DNA of 64,000 nucleotides from Bacteroidota bacterium (GTDB lineage Bacteria; Bacteroidota; Bacteroidia; 2-12-FULL-35-15): NCBI GenBank assembly GCA_029237775.1, contig JAQZBR010000004.1, positions 248,001 to 312,000 of the forward strand, read 5' to 3'. Shown piece by piece: positions 8,212 to 17,558 of this stretch (position 1 is its first letter; each line of letters starts with the position of its first letter). The notes under the pieces were generated by a model. It saw only the letters and a program-made list of their open reading frames with translations, ran no database searches and was not told where the DNA came from. The position numbers and the translations under genes were made by a program.

Positions 8212-9402
8212 ATGAAGCAGGTAATCATTGCTTATCTTCTGCCTGCTCTTATCTCCGTTTTTGCAATCTACCATTTAGCTTCCCTATCTTCGGTCAACAC
8301 CTCACTTTTCCCTCAGGAGAAAACCTCTAAACTTTCTAAACCCTGTGTTTTTATTGAAACATTCAGCGATTTCCCTGAATGCGAAGACTCTTTTTTGCAG
8401 GATGATTCTGCCGGAAAGATCTTTTTGTTGGGCTCATCCGAACTTACCGGAGCAACGGAAGCTAGTCCGTATCGTTTTATTCCGGAGCATTTTAACACCA
8501 AACTCCAGGCCGTGGGACATGGCGGGAACCAATGTTTTTCCATCTATTCACAGCTTCTTGCAAACGAAGACCGGCTTAAAGGTGCGAAAATTGCAATCAT
8601 CATCTCTCCAATGTGGTTCTTTGCCAAAGAAGCTGCCGGAACCTCTTCAAAGATCTTCCTTGAATTCAATTCGGAGAATTTTCTAAACCGTATCAGTGGA
8701 AATGATTCCCTTAGCGATTTTAAGCGTTATGAAAACGAAAGGATCTCTCACATGTTCAGCGATTTCTCCTCACCAAATTTCGCTATCAGACAGATGCATT
8801 TCGAACATCAAGCCGGTAAAAGCCCGATTCATTATTTACTTTATAAACCGGTGATTGAAACTGATAAATTACTTCTGAAAACTAAATTTCATATTACCGG
8901 TTATCACACAGATTATAGTCCGGTTAAAAGAATGCCACTTGCAGCAGACAGTGTTACAATAAACTGGGATAGTCTTTTCACCTTCAGTAAATCTGAAGTG
9001 CTAAAAACTATGACCAATAATACCTGGGGGATTGGTAATGATTATTTTTCAGGCCACATTAATGGAGTAAGCAGTAAGATCAAGGTGTGTCCTGACAAAG
9101 AGAATTACGAACTGGAAGATTTTAGAATGCTTATTAAGCTCTTGAAAAATAAAGGTGCACACGCGTCATTTATAATCATTCCAATGAATCCCTTTTATTA
9201 TACTAATCTGAATGAAGCAGCACCTATAATTTCAAACATTGAAGCCGAAATACAGAATGCGGATTTTCCGTATTATAATTATTGGGTAACTGACACTTCG
9301 AAATTTGAAAAGGGCATTTTAAAGGATGTTATGCATCTAAGTACATACGGATGGTACAAAGCCAATAAATTTATAATTGATACTTATCATTTAGCAAAAT
9401 GA
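8212..9402 (+). CDS. dltD: DltD-like SGNH-type acyl transfer protein
   Basis: The 396-residue protein starts with one signal-anchor helix (residues 4-22) and a large extracytoplasmic domain. FLLGSSELTG (residues 71-80) holds the nucleophile serine (Ser75/76) and DVMHLSTYGW (372-381) the Asp-x-x-His pair, the same triad layout as DltD. GHGGNQCFS near 102-110 fits the loop around the second SGNH block. In Gram-positives DltD moves the D-alanyl group to teichoic acid on the outer face of the membrane. Here, in a Gram-negative, the acceptor must be another envelope polymer. The start lies two bases after dltC; the stop overlaps the next ATG in ATGA. Confidence 0.85.
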   Translation: MKQVIIAYLLPALISVFAIYHLASLSSVNTSLFPQEKTSKLSKPCVFIETFSDFPECEDSFLQDDSAGKIFLLGSSELTGATEASPYRFIPEHFNTKLQAVGHGGNQCFSIYSQLLANEDRLKGAKIAIIISPMWFFAKEAAGTSSKIFLEFNSENFLNRISGNDSLSDFKRYENERISHMFSDFSSPNFAIRQMHFEHQAGKSPIHYLLYKPVIETDKLLLKTKFHITGYHTDYSPVKRMPLAADSVTINWDSLFTFSKSEVLKTMTNNTWGIGNDYFSGHINGVSSKIKVCPDKENYELEDFRMLIKLLKNKGAHASFIIIPMNPFYYTNLNEAAPIISNIEAEIQNADFPYYNYWVTDTSKFEKGILKDVMHLSTYGWYKANKFIIDTYHLAK

Positions 9403-9545
9403 AACCATACCTCATTCGATCTATAAAAAATTTAATTATTTACACTTCGATAGCTTTCGCATTGTATTACTTGTATTCGCCATATAATACACATCCGAAC
9501 AACAAGACTAGTTCTTCTGCAACCTTTGTTTATCAGCAGTTTTAA
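9399..9545 (+). CDS. dltX: DltX-like small membrane peptide with C-terminal FxYxxF motif
   Basis: A 48-residue frame begins at an ATG that overlaps the dltD stop (ATGA, 9399-9402) and ends three bases before the MBOAT gene. It has a basic start (MKPYLIRSIK), one membrane helix (about residues 11-27), a short polar stretch and the terminus F-V-Y-Q-Q-F. In Gram-positive dlt operons DltX is a peptide of similar size whose C-terminal FxYxxF motif carries the tyrosine that relays D-alanine between DltB and DltD. Motif, size, topology and position all agree. Translational coupling to dltD is implied by the overlap. Confidence 0.82.
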   Translation: MKPYLIRSIKNLIIYTSIAFALYYLYSPYNTHPNNKTSSSATFVYQQF

Positions 9546-9548
9546 GTT

Positions 9549-10709
9549 ATGCTACCATTCAGCTCATTTGAATTTTTTATCATCATGGCCATGTTCATCG
9601 GAATCATGGCAGGTGCTAAATTCTTTCTGAGCAACAAATATTATAAGCTCGTTCAGGCTGTACTTAATCTTATCTTTCTTACTGTTGTTTATCCGCATCC
9701 ATATCATTTCTTACTCCTGATCCTTTATGCATACTTCGGAACATATCTTGTCTCAGACGTATTGAAGATCAAGAAAAAATTTGTCGGGATCGTCATTCTC
9801 TTATTACCGATGCTGCTTGTAAAATTCGATATCCGATTTCACTTCTATCCCTACGAGCTGAATAAGATCATTTCATTTGCAGGCTTGTCATACGCAAGCT
9901 TCAGGATAATAGGTTATTACATGGATAAGGCTCCGGGTGAAAAAATGACCGACTTCATAACCTATTTTAATTTCCTCGCTTTTACTCCAACATTGCTTAT
10001 TGGTCCAATCGACAGACATGCCCGATTTAAAGTTTCTCAGGATAACGGATTCAACAATATAAATTCGGAGAACGTGATCATCGGGATCAATGCGTTTGTG
10101 AAAGGCCTTGCGTTTAAATACATTTTTGCGGAAGCAATAGACCGTTACTGGATGGGCCATTATCCTGCACAAAGCAAAGATCTTGTTGACATGGCGCACA
10201 ACATGTATTCATATTATTTTTATCTCTTTTTTGATTTCGCAGGATATTCATTCATGGCGCTAGGAATCGGAAAATTAATGGGGATGAATGTGCCGCTCAA
10301 TTTTAACAATCCTTTTGTTGCTGTCAACCCGCAAGACTTCTGGAGAAGATTTCACATCAGTCTGGGCGATTGGCTTAAAGATTATTTCTTTACACCATTG
10401 TATATGTTCTTCAGCCGCAAAAAAAGTCTGAAAAAATATCCCTTGACCCGACAAAACATTGCATTGCTTTTAACCTTTATGTTAATGGGCTGCTGGAATG
10501 GGTTTAAGTTCTATTATTTGCTGAGTGGTTTTTTATTCGGACTTTATTCTGTAGTGCACAACACGTATGTAGTGGAGTGTAAAAAGAAAGGAAGAGATAT
10601 TATGTTTGGAAACATGGATCCACGTGCGATTAAAGTCGTAAGTATTTTTATAATGTTTAATTTAGTCGCAGTCGCGTTGTACATATTCAGCGGTAAATGC
10701 CCGCTGTAA
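9549..10709 (+). CDS. dltB: MBOAT family O-acyltransferase, DltB-like
   Basis: This 386-residue polytopic protein has about ten to eleven membrane segments. FTPTLLIGPIDRHARF (145-160) and PQDFWRRFHISLGDWLKDY (261-279) are the DltB/AlgI-type MBOAT signatures; the first conserved His is His269. The second conserved position, 48 residues on, lies in M-G-C-W-N-G, where MBOATs of this group usually read W-H-G with the catalytic histidine. Here it is Asn317 (codon AAT at 10497-10499, one base from CAT), and the usual later YGLYHG His is also absent. The enzyme should pass an acyl group from the DltC-like carrier across the inner membrane to the DltX-like tyrosine. Whether it is active as drawn is open. 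Confidence 0.88.
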   Translation: MLPFSSFEFFIIMAMFIGIMAGAKFFLSNKYYKLVQAVLNLIFLTVVYPHPYHFLLLILYAYFGTYLVSDVLKIKKKFVGIVILLLPMLLVKFDIRFHFYPYELNKIISFAGLSYASFRIIGYYMDKAPGEKMTDFITYFNFLAFTPTLLIGPIDRHARFKVSQDNGFNNINSENVIIGINAFVKGLAFKYIFAEAIDRYWMGHYPAQSKDLVDMAHNMYSYYFYLFFDFAGYSFMALGIGKLMGMNVPLNFNNPFVAVNPQDFWRRFHISLGDWLKDYFFTPLYMFFSRKKSLKKYPLTRQNIALLLTFMLMGCWNGFKFYYLLSGFLFGLYSVVHNTYVVECKKKGRDIMFGNMDPRAIKVVSIFIMFNLVAVALYIFSGKCPL

Positions 10710-10721
10710 ACAGAATTAAAA

Positions 10722-12236
10722 ATGAAATACGATTTCCATAAACAACAGTTTACAGATTTATCAACTTTACCCGGAAAGATTGCCATCGCGGGAAGTGACG
10801 AGGATCTTAGCTGGTCAGAGCTAAAAGAAGAGGTAGAAGTTTTATCCGCTGAATTTAAAAATCTGAATATTCCGCAGGGGCATCCGGTGATCATATATGG
10901 CCATAAAGAATATTTATTCCCTGTTGCTATCCTGGCCTGCATTCATTCGGGCACCACCTACATTCCTATAGACAAGATCTATCCGGTTGATCGCGTAAAA
11001 AAGATCATTGAGAAAACAGGAGCGCAGATCATGATCAATTGTACAGACACTGATCCGGAATTTGAAATGCCTGTAGTCATAAGCAATGAGTTAAAGTCTT
11101 CCATTCATTCTACACCCGATTATCAGGATCGAATTTACAATAATGCAGAAGATCCTCTTCAATACATTATGTTCACTTCAGGTTCTACCGGTGAACCAAA
11201 GGGAGTCCAGATCACACGTAATTCTATTTTAACATTTATCGACTGGGCTTCAAAAGACTTTGGTTTTGACCAGGATGATGTTTTTATGAATCAGGCACCA
11301 TTTACATTTGATGTTTCATTATGTGATGTTCTTAATTCTTTTGTTCATGGAGGAACACTTGTCCTTAATTCTACTGAAACAGTAAAAGATCAGCAGGCAT
11401 TCTTAACAAGGATTCTCAATTATAAATGCACTGTCTGGACATCCACCCCATCATTTGCATTTTTGTTTCTACGTCATCCTGAGTTCAAAAAAGAAAAAAA
11501 TTCATTTCTCAAAACATTTCTGTTCATGGGTGAAGAGCTACCTAACCGTACTTGCTCAATCCTCCGAACAAATTTTTATTCATCAAGGATCCTGAACGCT
11601 TACGGTCCAACAGAGGCGACAATTGTAACAACGCTCGTTGAAATAACGGATGAAGTAATTAAGCAATATCCATCGCTTCCGATAGGATATCCAATGCCAA
11701 CAAGCGAATTGCTCATAGAAAAAACTGATCCTTCAGTGAAAGAAGGAGAACTGGTGATAGTTGGAGACCATGTGTCGATAGGGTATTTCAAACATGAAGA
11801 ATATAACAGACAAAAGTTTTTCATGCACAATGGAAAACGCGCCTTTAAAACCGGTGATCTTGCTTACTATGAAAATGGAATGGTCTTCTATCTGGGAAGA
11901 AATGATGATCAGGTGAAGATGCACGGATTCCGGATCGAGTTGAATGAGATCAGCAATGTGATCTGCAGACAAAACAACATCGCTGATGCAGTAACTGTTC
12001 CATTAAAAAGAAATAATGAAGTAAAAAAGATCATCAGTTTTGTTACTGTGAAAGACTCCATTCCACAGGACAAACTGAAATCTGAACTGATCCCTTTTCT
12101 TGAAAAAGCGTTACCCTATTATATGATTCCGGGTGATATCATAATCGTTGATGAATTCCCGCATAGTGTCAGCCATAAGATCGATAAGAATAGGCTTATT
12201 GATAATTACATAAAGGCGCAGACGGGAACAGTTTAG
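10722..12236 (+). CDS. dltA: AMP-dependent adenylation enzyme, DltA-like
   Basis: The 504-residue protein belongs to the acyl-adenylate-forming family and should activate an amino acid with ATP and load it on the DltC-like carrier. Visible core motifs are FTSGSTGEPKGV (151-162), FTFDVSLCD (194-202) with Asp197, NAYGPTEAT, KTGDLAYYENG and the hinge LGRNDDQVKMHGFRIEL, with the C-terminal lysine in SHKIDKNRL. Residue numbering matches Gram-positive DltA closely. At position 269, where DltA has the Cys that selects D-alanine (FCGE), this protein has Met (FMGE). The substrate may therefore be D-alanine or another small amino acid. It ends the operon; no clear terminator follows. Confidence 0.9.
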   Translation: MKYDFHKQQFTDLSTLPGKIAIAGSDEDLSWSELKEEVEVLSAEFKNLNIPQGHPVIIYGHKEYLFPVAILACIHSGTTYIPIDKIYPVDRVKKIIEKTGAQIMINCTDTDPEFEMPVVISNELKSSIHSTPDYQDRIYNNAEDPLQYIMFTSGSTGEPKGVQITRNSILTFIDWASKDFGFDQDDVFMNQAPFTFDVSLCDVLNSFVHGGTLVLNSTETVKDQQAFLTRILNYKCTVWTSTPSFAFLFLRHPEFKKEKNSFLKTFLFMGEELPNRTCSILRTNFYSSRILNAYGPTEATIVTTLVEITDEVIKQYPSLPIGYPMPTSELLIEKTDPSVKEGELVIVGDHVSIGYFKHEEYNRQKFFMHNGKRAFKTGDLAYYENGMVFYLGRNDDQVKMHGFRIELNEISNVICRQNNIADAVTVPLKRNNEVKKIISFVTVKDSIPQDKLKSELIPFLEKALPYYMIPGDIIIVDEFPHSVSHKIDKNRLIDNYIKAQTGTV

Positions 12237-12294
12237 ATTTCCGAAACCTTAGTTCTGAAAGTTTTTTGTGAATAGTAATTGAGCCTGATTTCAC

Positions 12295-12302
12295 TACATT
12301 TG
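12295..12302 (+). promoter_or_regulatory. -7 box of the aldehyde dehydrogenase gene
   Basis: TACATTTG is a perfect TAnnTTTG box ending 17 bases before the ATG at 12320, so this gene has its own promoter separate from the dlt-like operon. Confidence 0.6.
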
Positions 12303-12319
12303 CCGCATTCACAATAATC

Positions 12320-13732
12320 ATGGAACAGTACAAAATTTATCTCGGAGGAGAATTCATTGAAACTTCCCAGCAGCTCAATGTCACCAATCCTTTCACCGGC
12401 CTTCAGTTCGCACAGACTTATTTAGCAACCCAAGCTGACCTCGAAACAGCCATTAGAAAAGCGGAGGCAGCAAAAGAGGAGGTAAAAAATCTTCCTTCGT
12501 ATAAGCGGTATGAGATCCTGATGCAGATTGCGAATGAAATAAAAAAAAACCGTGATCATCTCGCTAAAGTATTGTGTATGGAATCCGGGAAACCTATCCG
12601 TTATGCCTTACCTGAAATTGAGCGCGCCATGCAGACTTTTATAGTCGCGGCAGAAGAATCAAAACGATTACCAAAAGATTATATCTCGCTCGACTGGACA
12701 CCGTCAGGAGAAAACAAAGAAGGGATAATTAAGCATTTCCCGATCGGAATAGTCGCAGGAATTGCACCGTTTAACTTCCCGATGAATCTTGCAGTGCATA
12801 AGATAGCACCTGCTATTGCAGCGGGTTGTCCAATTGTTTTAAAACCTGCATCCTCCACTCCACTTTCAACACTTGAACTTGCAAAGATCATCGACAAAAC
12901 AGAATTACCAAAAGGAGCTGTTTCAATTTTGCCGATGGACAGAAAAACAGGGAACCAACTTGTGACAGATGAACGCTTCAAACTTTTATCATTCACAGGC
13001 TCACCCGTTGTTGGATGGGAAATGAAAAAAAGTGCAGGAAAGAAAAAAACAGTGCTCGAACTTGGCGGAAATGCTGCTGTCATTATCACCGAAAGCGCAG
13101 ATCTAAAAACGGCAGTTGCTAAAAGTATCGTAGCAGGTTTTGCATACAGCGGACAGATCTGCATTCACGCTCAACGTTTTTTTATACATGAAAATGTTTT
13201 TGATGCTTTCGTAGACCAATTTATAGGAATCACCAAAAATCTAAAGCAGGGTGACCCATTAAACAAAGAGACAGAGATCTCACACATGATCGATAAGAAA
13301 AATGCAGAGCGTGTGGAAGGCTGGATCAGCGAAGCTGTTCAAGCTGGTGCTAAAATATTGACCGGAGGAAGACGCAACGGTTCTTATGTTGAGCCGTCTG
13401 TACTAACAAATACATCATCTAAAATGAAAGTGTGTTCTGAAGAGATCTTCGGACCCGTTGTTATTCTCGAGAAGTACAACACATTTTCCGAGGCCGTTGA
13501 AATGGTGAATGATTCCGCCTTTGGATTACAGGCAGGAGTGTTCACAAATAATGCTAAAGAAATTGAACTGGCATTTAATAATATCGAAGCGGGTGGCGTC
13601 ATCATAAATGATACTCCGACATTCAGGATGGATCACATGCCTTATGGAGGAGTTAAAGATTCAGGCCAGGGAAGGGAAGGAATCAAATATGCGATCCTGG
13701 ATATGTTGGAACCACGAATCTTAGTTAAATAA
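12320..13732 (+). CDS. NAD(P)-dependent aldehyde dehydrogenase
   Basis: The 470-residue protein is a complete ALDH-superfamily enzyme. APFNFPMN holds Asn152, LELGGNAA holds the general base Glu247, and YSGQICIHAQRF holds the catalytic Cys281; SFTGSPVVG is the cofactor loop. It oxidises an aldehyde to the acid with NAD(P). The ICIHAQRF form of the Cys motif fits the glyceraldehyde-3-phosphate/lactaldehyde-type branch better than succinate-semialdehyde dehydrogenase, but the substrate is not settled. It has its own -7 box and lies after the dlt-like operon with an 83-base gap, without an obvious functional link. Confidence 0.92.
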   Translation: MEQYKIYLGGEFIETSQQLNVTNPFTGLQFAQTYLATQADLETAIRKAEAAKEEVKNLPSYKRYEILMQIANEIKKNRDHLAKVLCMESGKPIRYALPEIERAMQTFIVAAEESKRLPKDYISLDWTPSGENKEGIIKHFPIGIVAGIAPFNFPMNLAVHKIAPAIAAGCPIVLKPASSTPLSTLELAKIIDKTELPKGAVSILPMDRKTGNQLVTDERFKLLSFTGSPVVGWEMKKSAGKKKTVLELGGNAAVIITESADLKTAVAKSIVAGFAYSGQICIHAQRFFIHENVFDAFVDQFIGITKNLKQGDPLNKETEISHMIDKKNAERVEGWISEAVQAGAKILTGGRRNGSYVEPSVLTNTSSKMKVCSEEIFGPVVILEKYNTFSEAVEMVNDSAFGLQAGVFTNNAKEIELAFNNIEAGGVIINDTPTFRMDHMPYGGVKDSGQGREGIKYAILDMLEPRILVK

Positions 13733-13781
13733 ATAACACCTCTGTAACTTACAACACTCAGTTTCGTTATACACGCGATCT

Positions 13782-16214
13782 ATGGCAAAAATAAAACTTC
13801 TTCTTTTCATTCTTTTGTTTGCACAGAAGATGTTTTCTTACACAATCAACGGGAAGATCACAGACAATCGTAATGAGCCTGTCCCATTCGTAAATATTTA
13901 TATTAAAGGGACAACACGCGGGACAACGAGCAACATTCAGGGCGCGTATGCACTTGAATTACCACCGGGCAAGTATGAAATTGTATACAAACTGATTGGC
14001 TATAAGCTTCATGTCGAGCAAGTAACCATTTCATCAGAATCACAAACCATTGATGTAAAATTGATTCCTGAAAGCTTTGAGTTAAAAGAGGCGGTGATCC
14101 AGGCTGACGGTGAAGATCCGGCTTACGCGGTGATACGCCAGGCGCAGAAGAAAAGAAAATTTTATAACGAACAGGTTAATTCTTACAGCTGTGATGTTTA
14201 TATCAAAGGCGAGCAACGGATCCTGAAAACACCTAAAAAAATAATGGGAATGGAGGTTGACCCGGAGGGAGAAATTGATACACAAACCGGAATTGCCTAT
14301 CTGTCAGAATCTGTTTCCAAATTTAATTTCAAACAATCTGATAAGATCAGGGAAGAAATGATCTCTTCTAAAGTTAGCGGAGATAACAAGGCATTCAGCT
14401 ACAACCAGGCTTCTGATATGTTGTTTAATTTTTACGATAATATTTTAGAAGTGCCTAGCCTGAGCGAACGCGGTTTCATTTCACCGATTGCCAATACCGC
14501 AATGTTCAGTTACAAGTATAAATTACTTGGAACTTTTTTCGAAGACGGACAAATGATCAATAAGATCCAGGTCATCCCAAAACGAAAGAACGATCCGGTT
14601 TTCAGCGGCATCATCAATATCATGGAAAATTCCTGGCGCATACATAGTATAGCACTAGTCCTGACAAAAGATGCGCAGATCGATTTTGTTGATACGTTAA
14701 AGATCAACCTGATGTACATACCCGTAGAGAAAGAGATCTGGCTGCCCTTTACAACAAAATTTGTATTCAATTTCGGGGTTCTTGGTATAGAAGGAGATGG
14801 AATGTACATGAGTGTAAATTCAAATTACATTATCGATCCTGATTTCCCAAAGAACTTTTTCACCAATGAAGTGATGAAAGTCAATGATGATGCAAATAAA
14901 AAAGACAGTACCTATTGGGAAACCAACAGGCCTGTTCCGCTTACTGACGAAGAAGCCAACGATTACAGGAAGAGGGACAGCCTGGCGAAAATAAGGAATA
15001 CAAAGCCATACATGGATTCAACCGACAGAAAAAGCAATAAGTTCAAATTAATGAATTTGATTTCCGGGTACACACATATAAACACTTATAAAAAACGGGA
15101 ATGGCGGATCAGCGCTCCATTAGCGGGAATGGAATTCAATACGGTACAGGGATTCAACGCAAACATGAAATTCGATTTCTCCAAAAGGTACGAGAATAAT
15201 AAATTTTACAATGTCGGCTGCAATCTCGGGTACGGCTTCTCGGATGAAGATGTTTTCGGAGGAATTCATGGAAGATATCTGTACAAGCCAAAAAAGTTTG
15301 CCTCTGTTTTCGCCAGCGGAGGAAGGGAATACACCCAATTCAGTAATAACAATCCGATTTTGCCAATCATCAACTCATTGTATTCTCTTCTGAACGAACA
15401 GAACTTCATGAAACTGTATTTGAAATATTATGGACGTGCGGGACATTCATCTGAGCTTACCAACGGCTTGTATTTCACTCCTTCAGTAGAATACGCCCAA
15501 CGAGTGCCATTGGTAAACACAACCGGTCTGACATGGGTAAAATCAAATTACAATTACACGTCCAATGACCCGCAAAATCCTGATTCCAGCGGATACTCTT
15601 TCAGCACGAACAATGCATTAAGTCTTGATATCCGCATCAGATATGTATTCAAGCAAAAATATTACACCTCACCTAATTACAAAACAGTGACAGGCTCTAA
15701 ATTCCCGGCCTTGCTCATCAACTACAAAAAAGGGATCAATGCCCTGGGCAGCAATGTTGATTATGACTTTCTGAGTGCAGGCATTGAAGGCAACCTTAAC
15801 TTAAAGCGTTTCGGAAATTCAAGCTATTCGTTTACCGCGGGTGCGTTCCTCAATAACCGGAAAATGTATTTTATGGACTGGTATCATTTTAACGGGAATC
15901 AGACTTTATTTTCTACCTTTCTTCCTAATAGCTTCGAGCTTCTTGATTATTATTCAGCAAGCACGAATAAACAATTTCTTGAAGGCCATTTTGAACATAA
16001 TTTCGAAGGACTGTTCCTGAATAAAATTCCTTTACTGAAATTATTAATGCTGCAGGAAGTAGGCAGGATAAGTGTTCTCACTTCAGATGGAAAAAACACC
16101 TATGCTGAAATATCTGTCGGTGTTAAAAGGTTAGGATTTCAACTATGCTTTGCTACAGGATACTCAAACCAAAAACAGGTCAATTCAGGAATACGGTTCG
16201 GAATTGATTTTTAA
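13782..16214 (+). CDS. DUF5686 and carboxypeptidase-regulatory-like outer-membrane protein
   Basis: The 810-residue protein starts with a signal peptide, then a carboxypeptidase-regulatory-like beta-sandwich (residues about 22-105: INGKITDNRNEPVPFVNIYI and GTTSNIQGAYALELPPGKY). The DUF5686 hallmark EDPAYAVIRQAQKKRKFYNE follows at about 111, and the last 350 residues alternate in the manner of outer-membrane strands, ending in GIRFGIDF with a terminal Phe. DUF5686 proteins are frequent in Bacteroidota, of unknown function, and likely sit in the outer membrane. It precedes the M16 peptidase pair on the same strand with a 16-base gap, so co-transcription is likely. Confidence 0.88.
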   Translation: MAKIKLLLFILLFAQKMFSYTINGKITDNRNEPVPFVNIYIKGTTRGTTSNIQGAYALELPPGKYEIVYKLIGYKLHVEQVTISSESQTIDVKLIPESFELKEAVIQADGEDPAYAVIRQAQKKRKFYNEQVNSYSCDVYIKGEQRILKTPKKIMGMEVDPEGEIDTQTGIAYLSESVSKFNFKQSDKIREEMISSKVSGDNKAFSYNQASDMLFNFYDNILEVPSLSERGFISPIANTAMFSYKYKLLGTFFEDGQMINKIQVIPKRKNDPVFSGIINIMENSWRIHSIALVLTKDAQIDFVDTLKINLMYIPVEKEIWLPFTTKFVFNFGVLGIEGDGMYMSVNSNYIIDPDFPKNFFTNEVMKVNDDANKKDSTYWETNRPVPLTDEEANDYRKRDSLAKIRNTKPYMDSTDRKSNKFKLMNLISGYTHINTYKKREWRISAPLAGMEFNTVQGFNANMKFDFSKRYENNKFYNVGCNLGYGFSDEDVFGGIHGRYLYKPKKFASVFASGGREYTQFSNNNPILPIINSLYSLLNEQNFMKLYLKYYGRAGHSSELTNGLYFTPSVEYAQRVPLVNTTGLTWVKSNYNYTSNDPQNPDSSGYSFSTNNALSLDIRIRYVFKQKYYTSPNYKTVTGSKFPALLINYKKGINALGSNVDYDFLSAGIEGNLNLKRFGNSSYSFTAGAFLNNRKMYFMDWYHFNGNQTLFSTFLPNSFELLDYYSASTNKQFLEGHFEHNFEGLFLNKIPLLKLLMLQEVGRISVLTSDGKNTYAEISVGVKRLGFQLCFATGYSNQKQVNSGIRFGIDF

Positions 16215-16230
16215 ATAAATAAAAAACAAA

Positions 16231-17541
16231 ATGAAACTTAAACAAATTCTTTTTATTGCATTGTCGGGCCTGATCTCACTTGCAAAAGCGGATGAAGGCA
16301 ATGCAAAATCAATCGTCCTAAAGAATGGCCTGAAGGTTATTGTATCAGAAAAACAAGACAATGACTTTGTCGAATTTGAAGTTTGGTACCGAACAGGCAG
16401 CAAAGATGAAAAACCGGGCATCCGGGGCATGGCACACCTCTTTGAGCACATGATGTTCCGAGGCACAGCCAAATATCCGGGCAAATCCGTTTTTGATAAT
16501 GTTGAAAAAGTTGGTGGGCGTGTTAACGCATATACATCTTTCGACCGGACGGTTTATCATGAATATGTTCCTGTTTCTGCTTTAGAGAAAATGATGGACA
16601 TAGAATCGGACCGGATGACAAACCTGGTTGTGACTCAGGAAATCCTCAACACAGAAAGAGAAGTTGTGGGTGAAGAACTTCGCAATGGAACCAACAGCTG
16701 GTATCAGAAAATGAACTCCGATCGTTATCCCTTTCTCTATCCAAAAGGCCATCCGTACGAAGTGGATGTAATTGGTTTCCTTGATGAGATAACGAAGTTC
16801 ACTGCGCCACAATGCATGGAATTCTACAACAATTACTACAGTCCAAACAATGCTTATATTGTAGTTGCTGGCAATGTAAAGGCTGAAGATGTATTTGCTA
16901 TGGCAGAAAGATATTTTGGTCCGATAACAAAACAACTTGACATTAAAAAGGCACAGAACCTTCCTGCGCTTGACACAGCCCATCTGCGCACCAACGAAAT
17001 GAATATTAACTTTCCGGTTCAGATCTACACGTACACATTCGCACGCCCTGCAGTCAGTGATCCCGACTTTTTCGGCTTTCAAATGCTCACCGACATACTT
17101 TTTACCGGAGAGAATTCTATACTGAACAACAGACTCGTAAAAAAAGAATTTCTTTCATACGGTTTTAGCGTTGCTCATGACCCCTGGAGCTATTATCCAA
17201 ACCTTGCCATAATTGATGTGATCATGAATGCATCACCGGGAAATGTTAAAGTGAAAAAGGCAATAAAGGAAGAGATCAATAAGGTTGTCGATGAAGGAAT
17301 TTCAAAAGAACTGCTCGACAACTATGTGCAGGCGTACGAGAACAGCTACGTCCTTAATGGATATTCATGTGCCAGCATCTGCAATGATCTTGGAATGGCT
17401 GAATACTATTTTAACGATTACAGGAAAGCATATACCCTTAGCACAGAATTCAAAAAAATAACAAGCGATGACATGAAGCGTCTTGCGGCCAAATATCTTG
17501 CAGAGGATAAGATACAATTGGTAAACATTAAACCTGAATAA
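16231..17541 (+). CDS. M16 family zinc metallopeptidase, catalytic subunit
   Basis: The 436-residue protein has a signal peptide (MKLKQILFIALSGLISLAKA) and the inverted zinc site H-L-F-E-H at residues 69-73, with the downstream Glu in NTEREVVGEEL. This is the active half of the insulinase/mitochondrial-processing-peptidase type M16B fold. It is exported, so it probably degrades peptides in the periplasm. The next gene encodes a same-fold partner without the zinc site, 17 bases downstream, as expected for an M16B heterodimer. Confidence 0.94.
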   Translation: MKLKQILFIALSGLISLAKADEGNAKSIVLKNGLKVIVSEKQDNDFVEFEVWYRTGSKDEKPGIRGMAHLFEHMMFRGTAKYPGKSVFDNVEKVGGRVNAYTSFDRTVYHEYVPVSALEKMMDIESDRMTNLVVTQEILNTEREVVGEELRNGTNSWYQKMNSDRYPFLYPKGHPYEVDVIGFLDEITKFTAPQCMEFYNNYYSPNNAYIVVAGNVKAEDVFAMAERYFGPITKQLDIKKAQNLPALDTAHLRTNEMNINFPVQIYTYTFARPAVSDPDFFGFQMLTDILFTGENSILNNRLVKKEFLSYGFSVAHDPWSYYPNLAIIDVIMNASPGNVKVKKAIKEEINKVVDEGISKELLDNYVQAYENSYVLNGYSCASICNDLGMAEYYFNDYRKAYTLSTEFKKITSDDMKRLAAKYLAEDKIQLVNIKPE

Positions 17542-17558
17542 TTAAAAGACATTACTTT

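Noticed and set aside
12679-13164. 161-codon frame antisense to aldehyde dehydrogenase
   Set aside because: It lies wholly within a clear enzyme gene, lacks family resemblance and has the Pro/Ser-rich look of a reverse-strand shadow.
16582-17082. 166-codon frame antisense to the M16 peptidase
   Set aside because: Shadow of a strongly supported gene on the other strand; no recognisable protein features.
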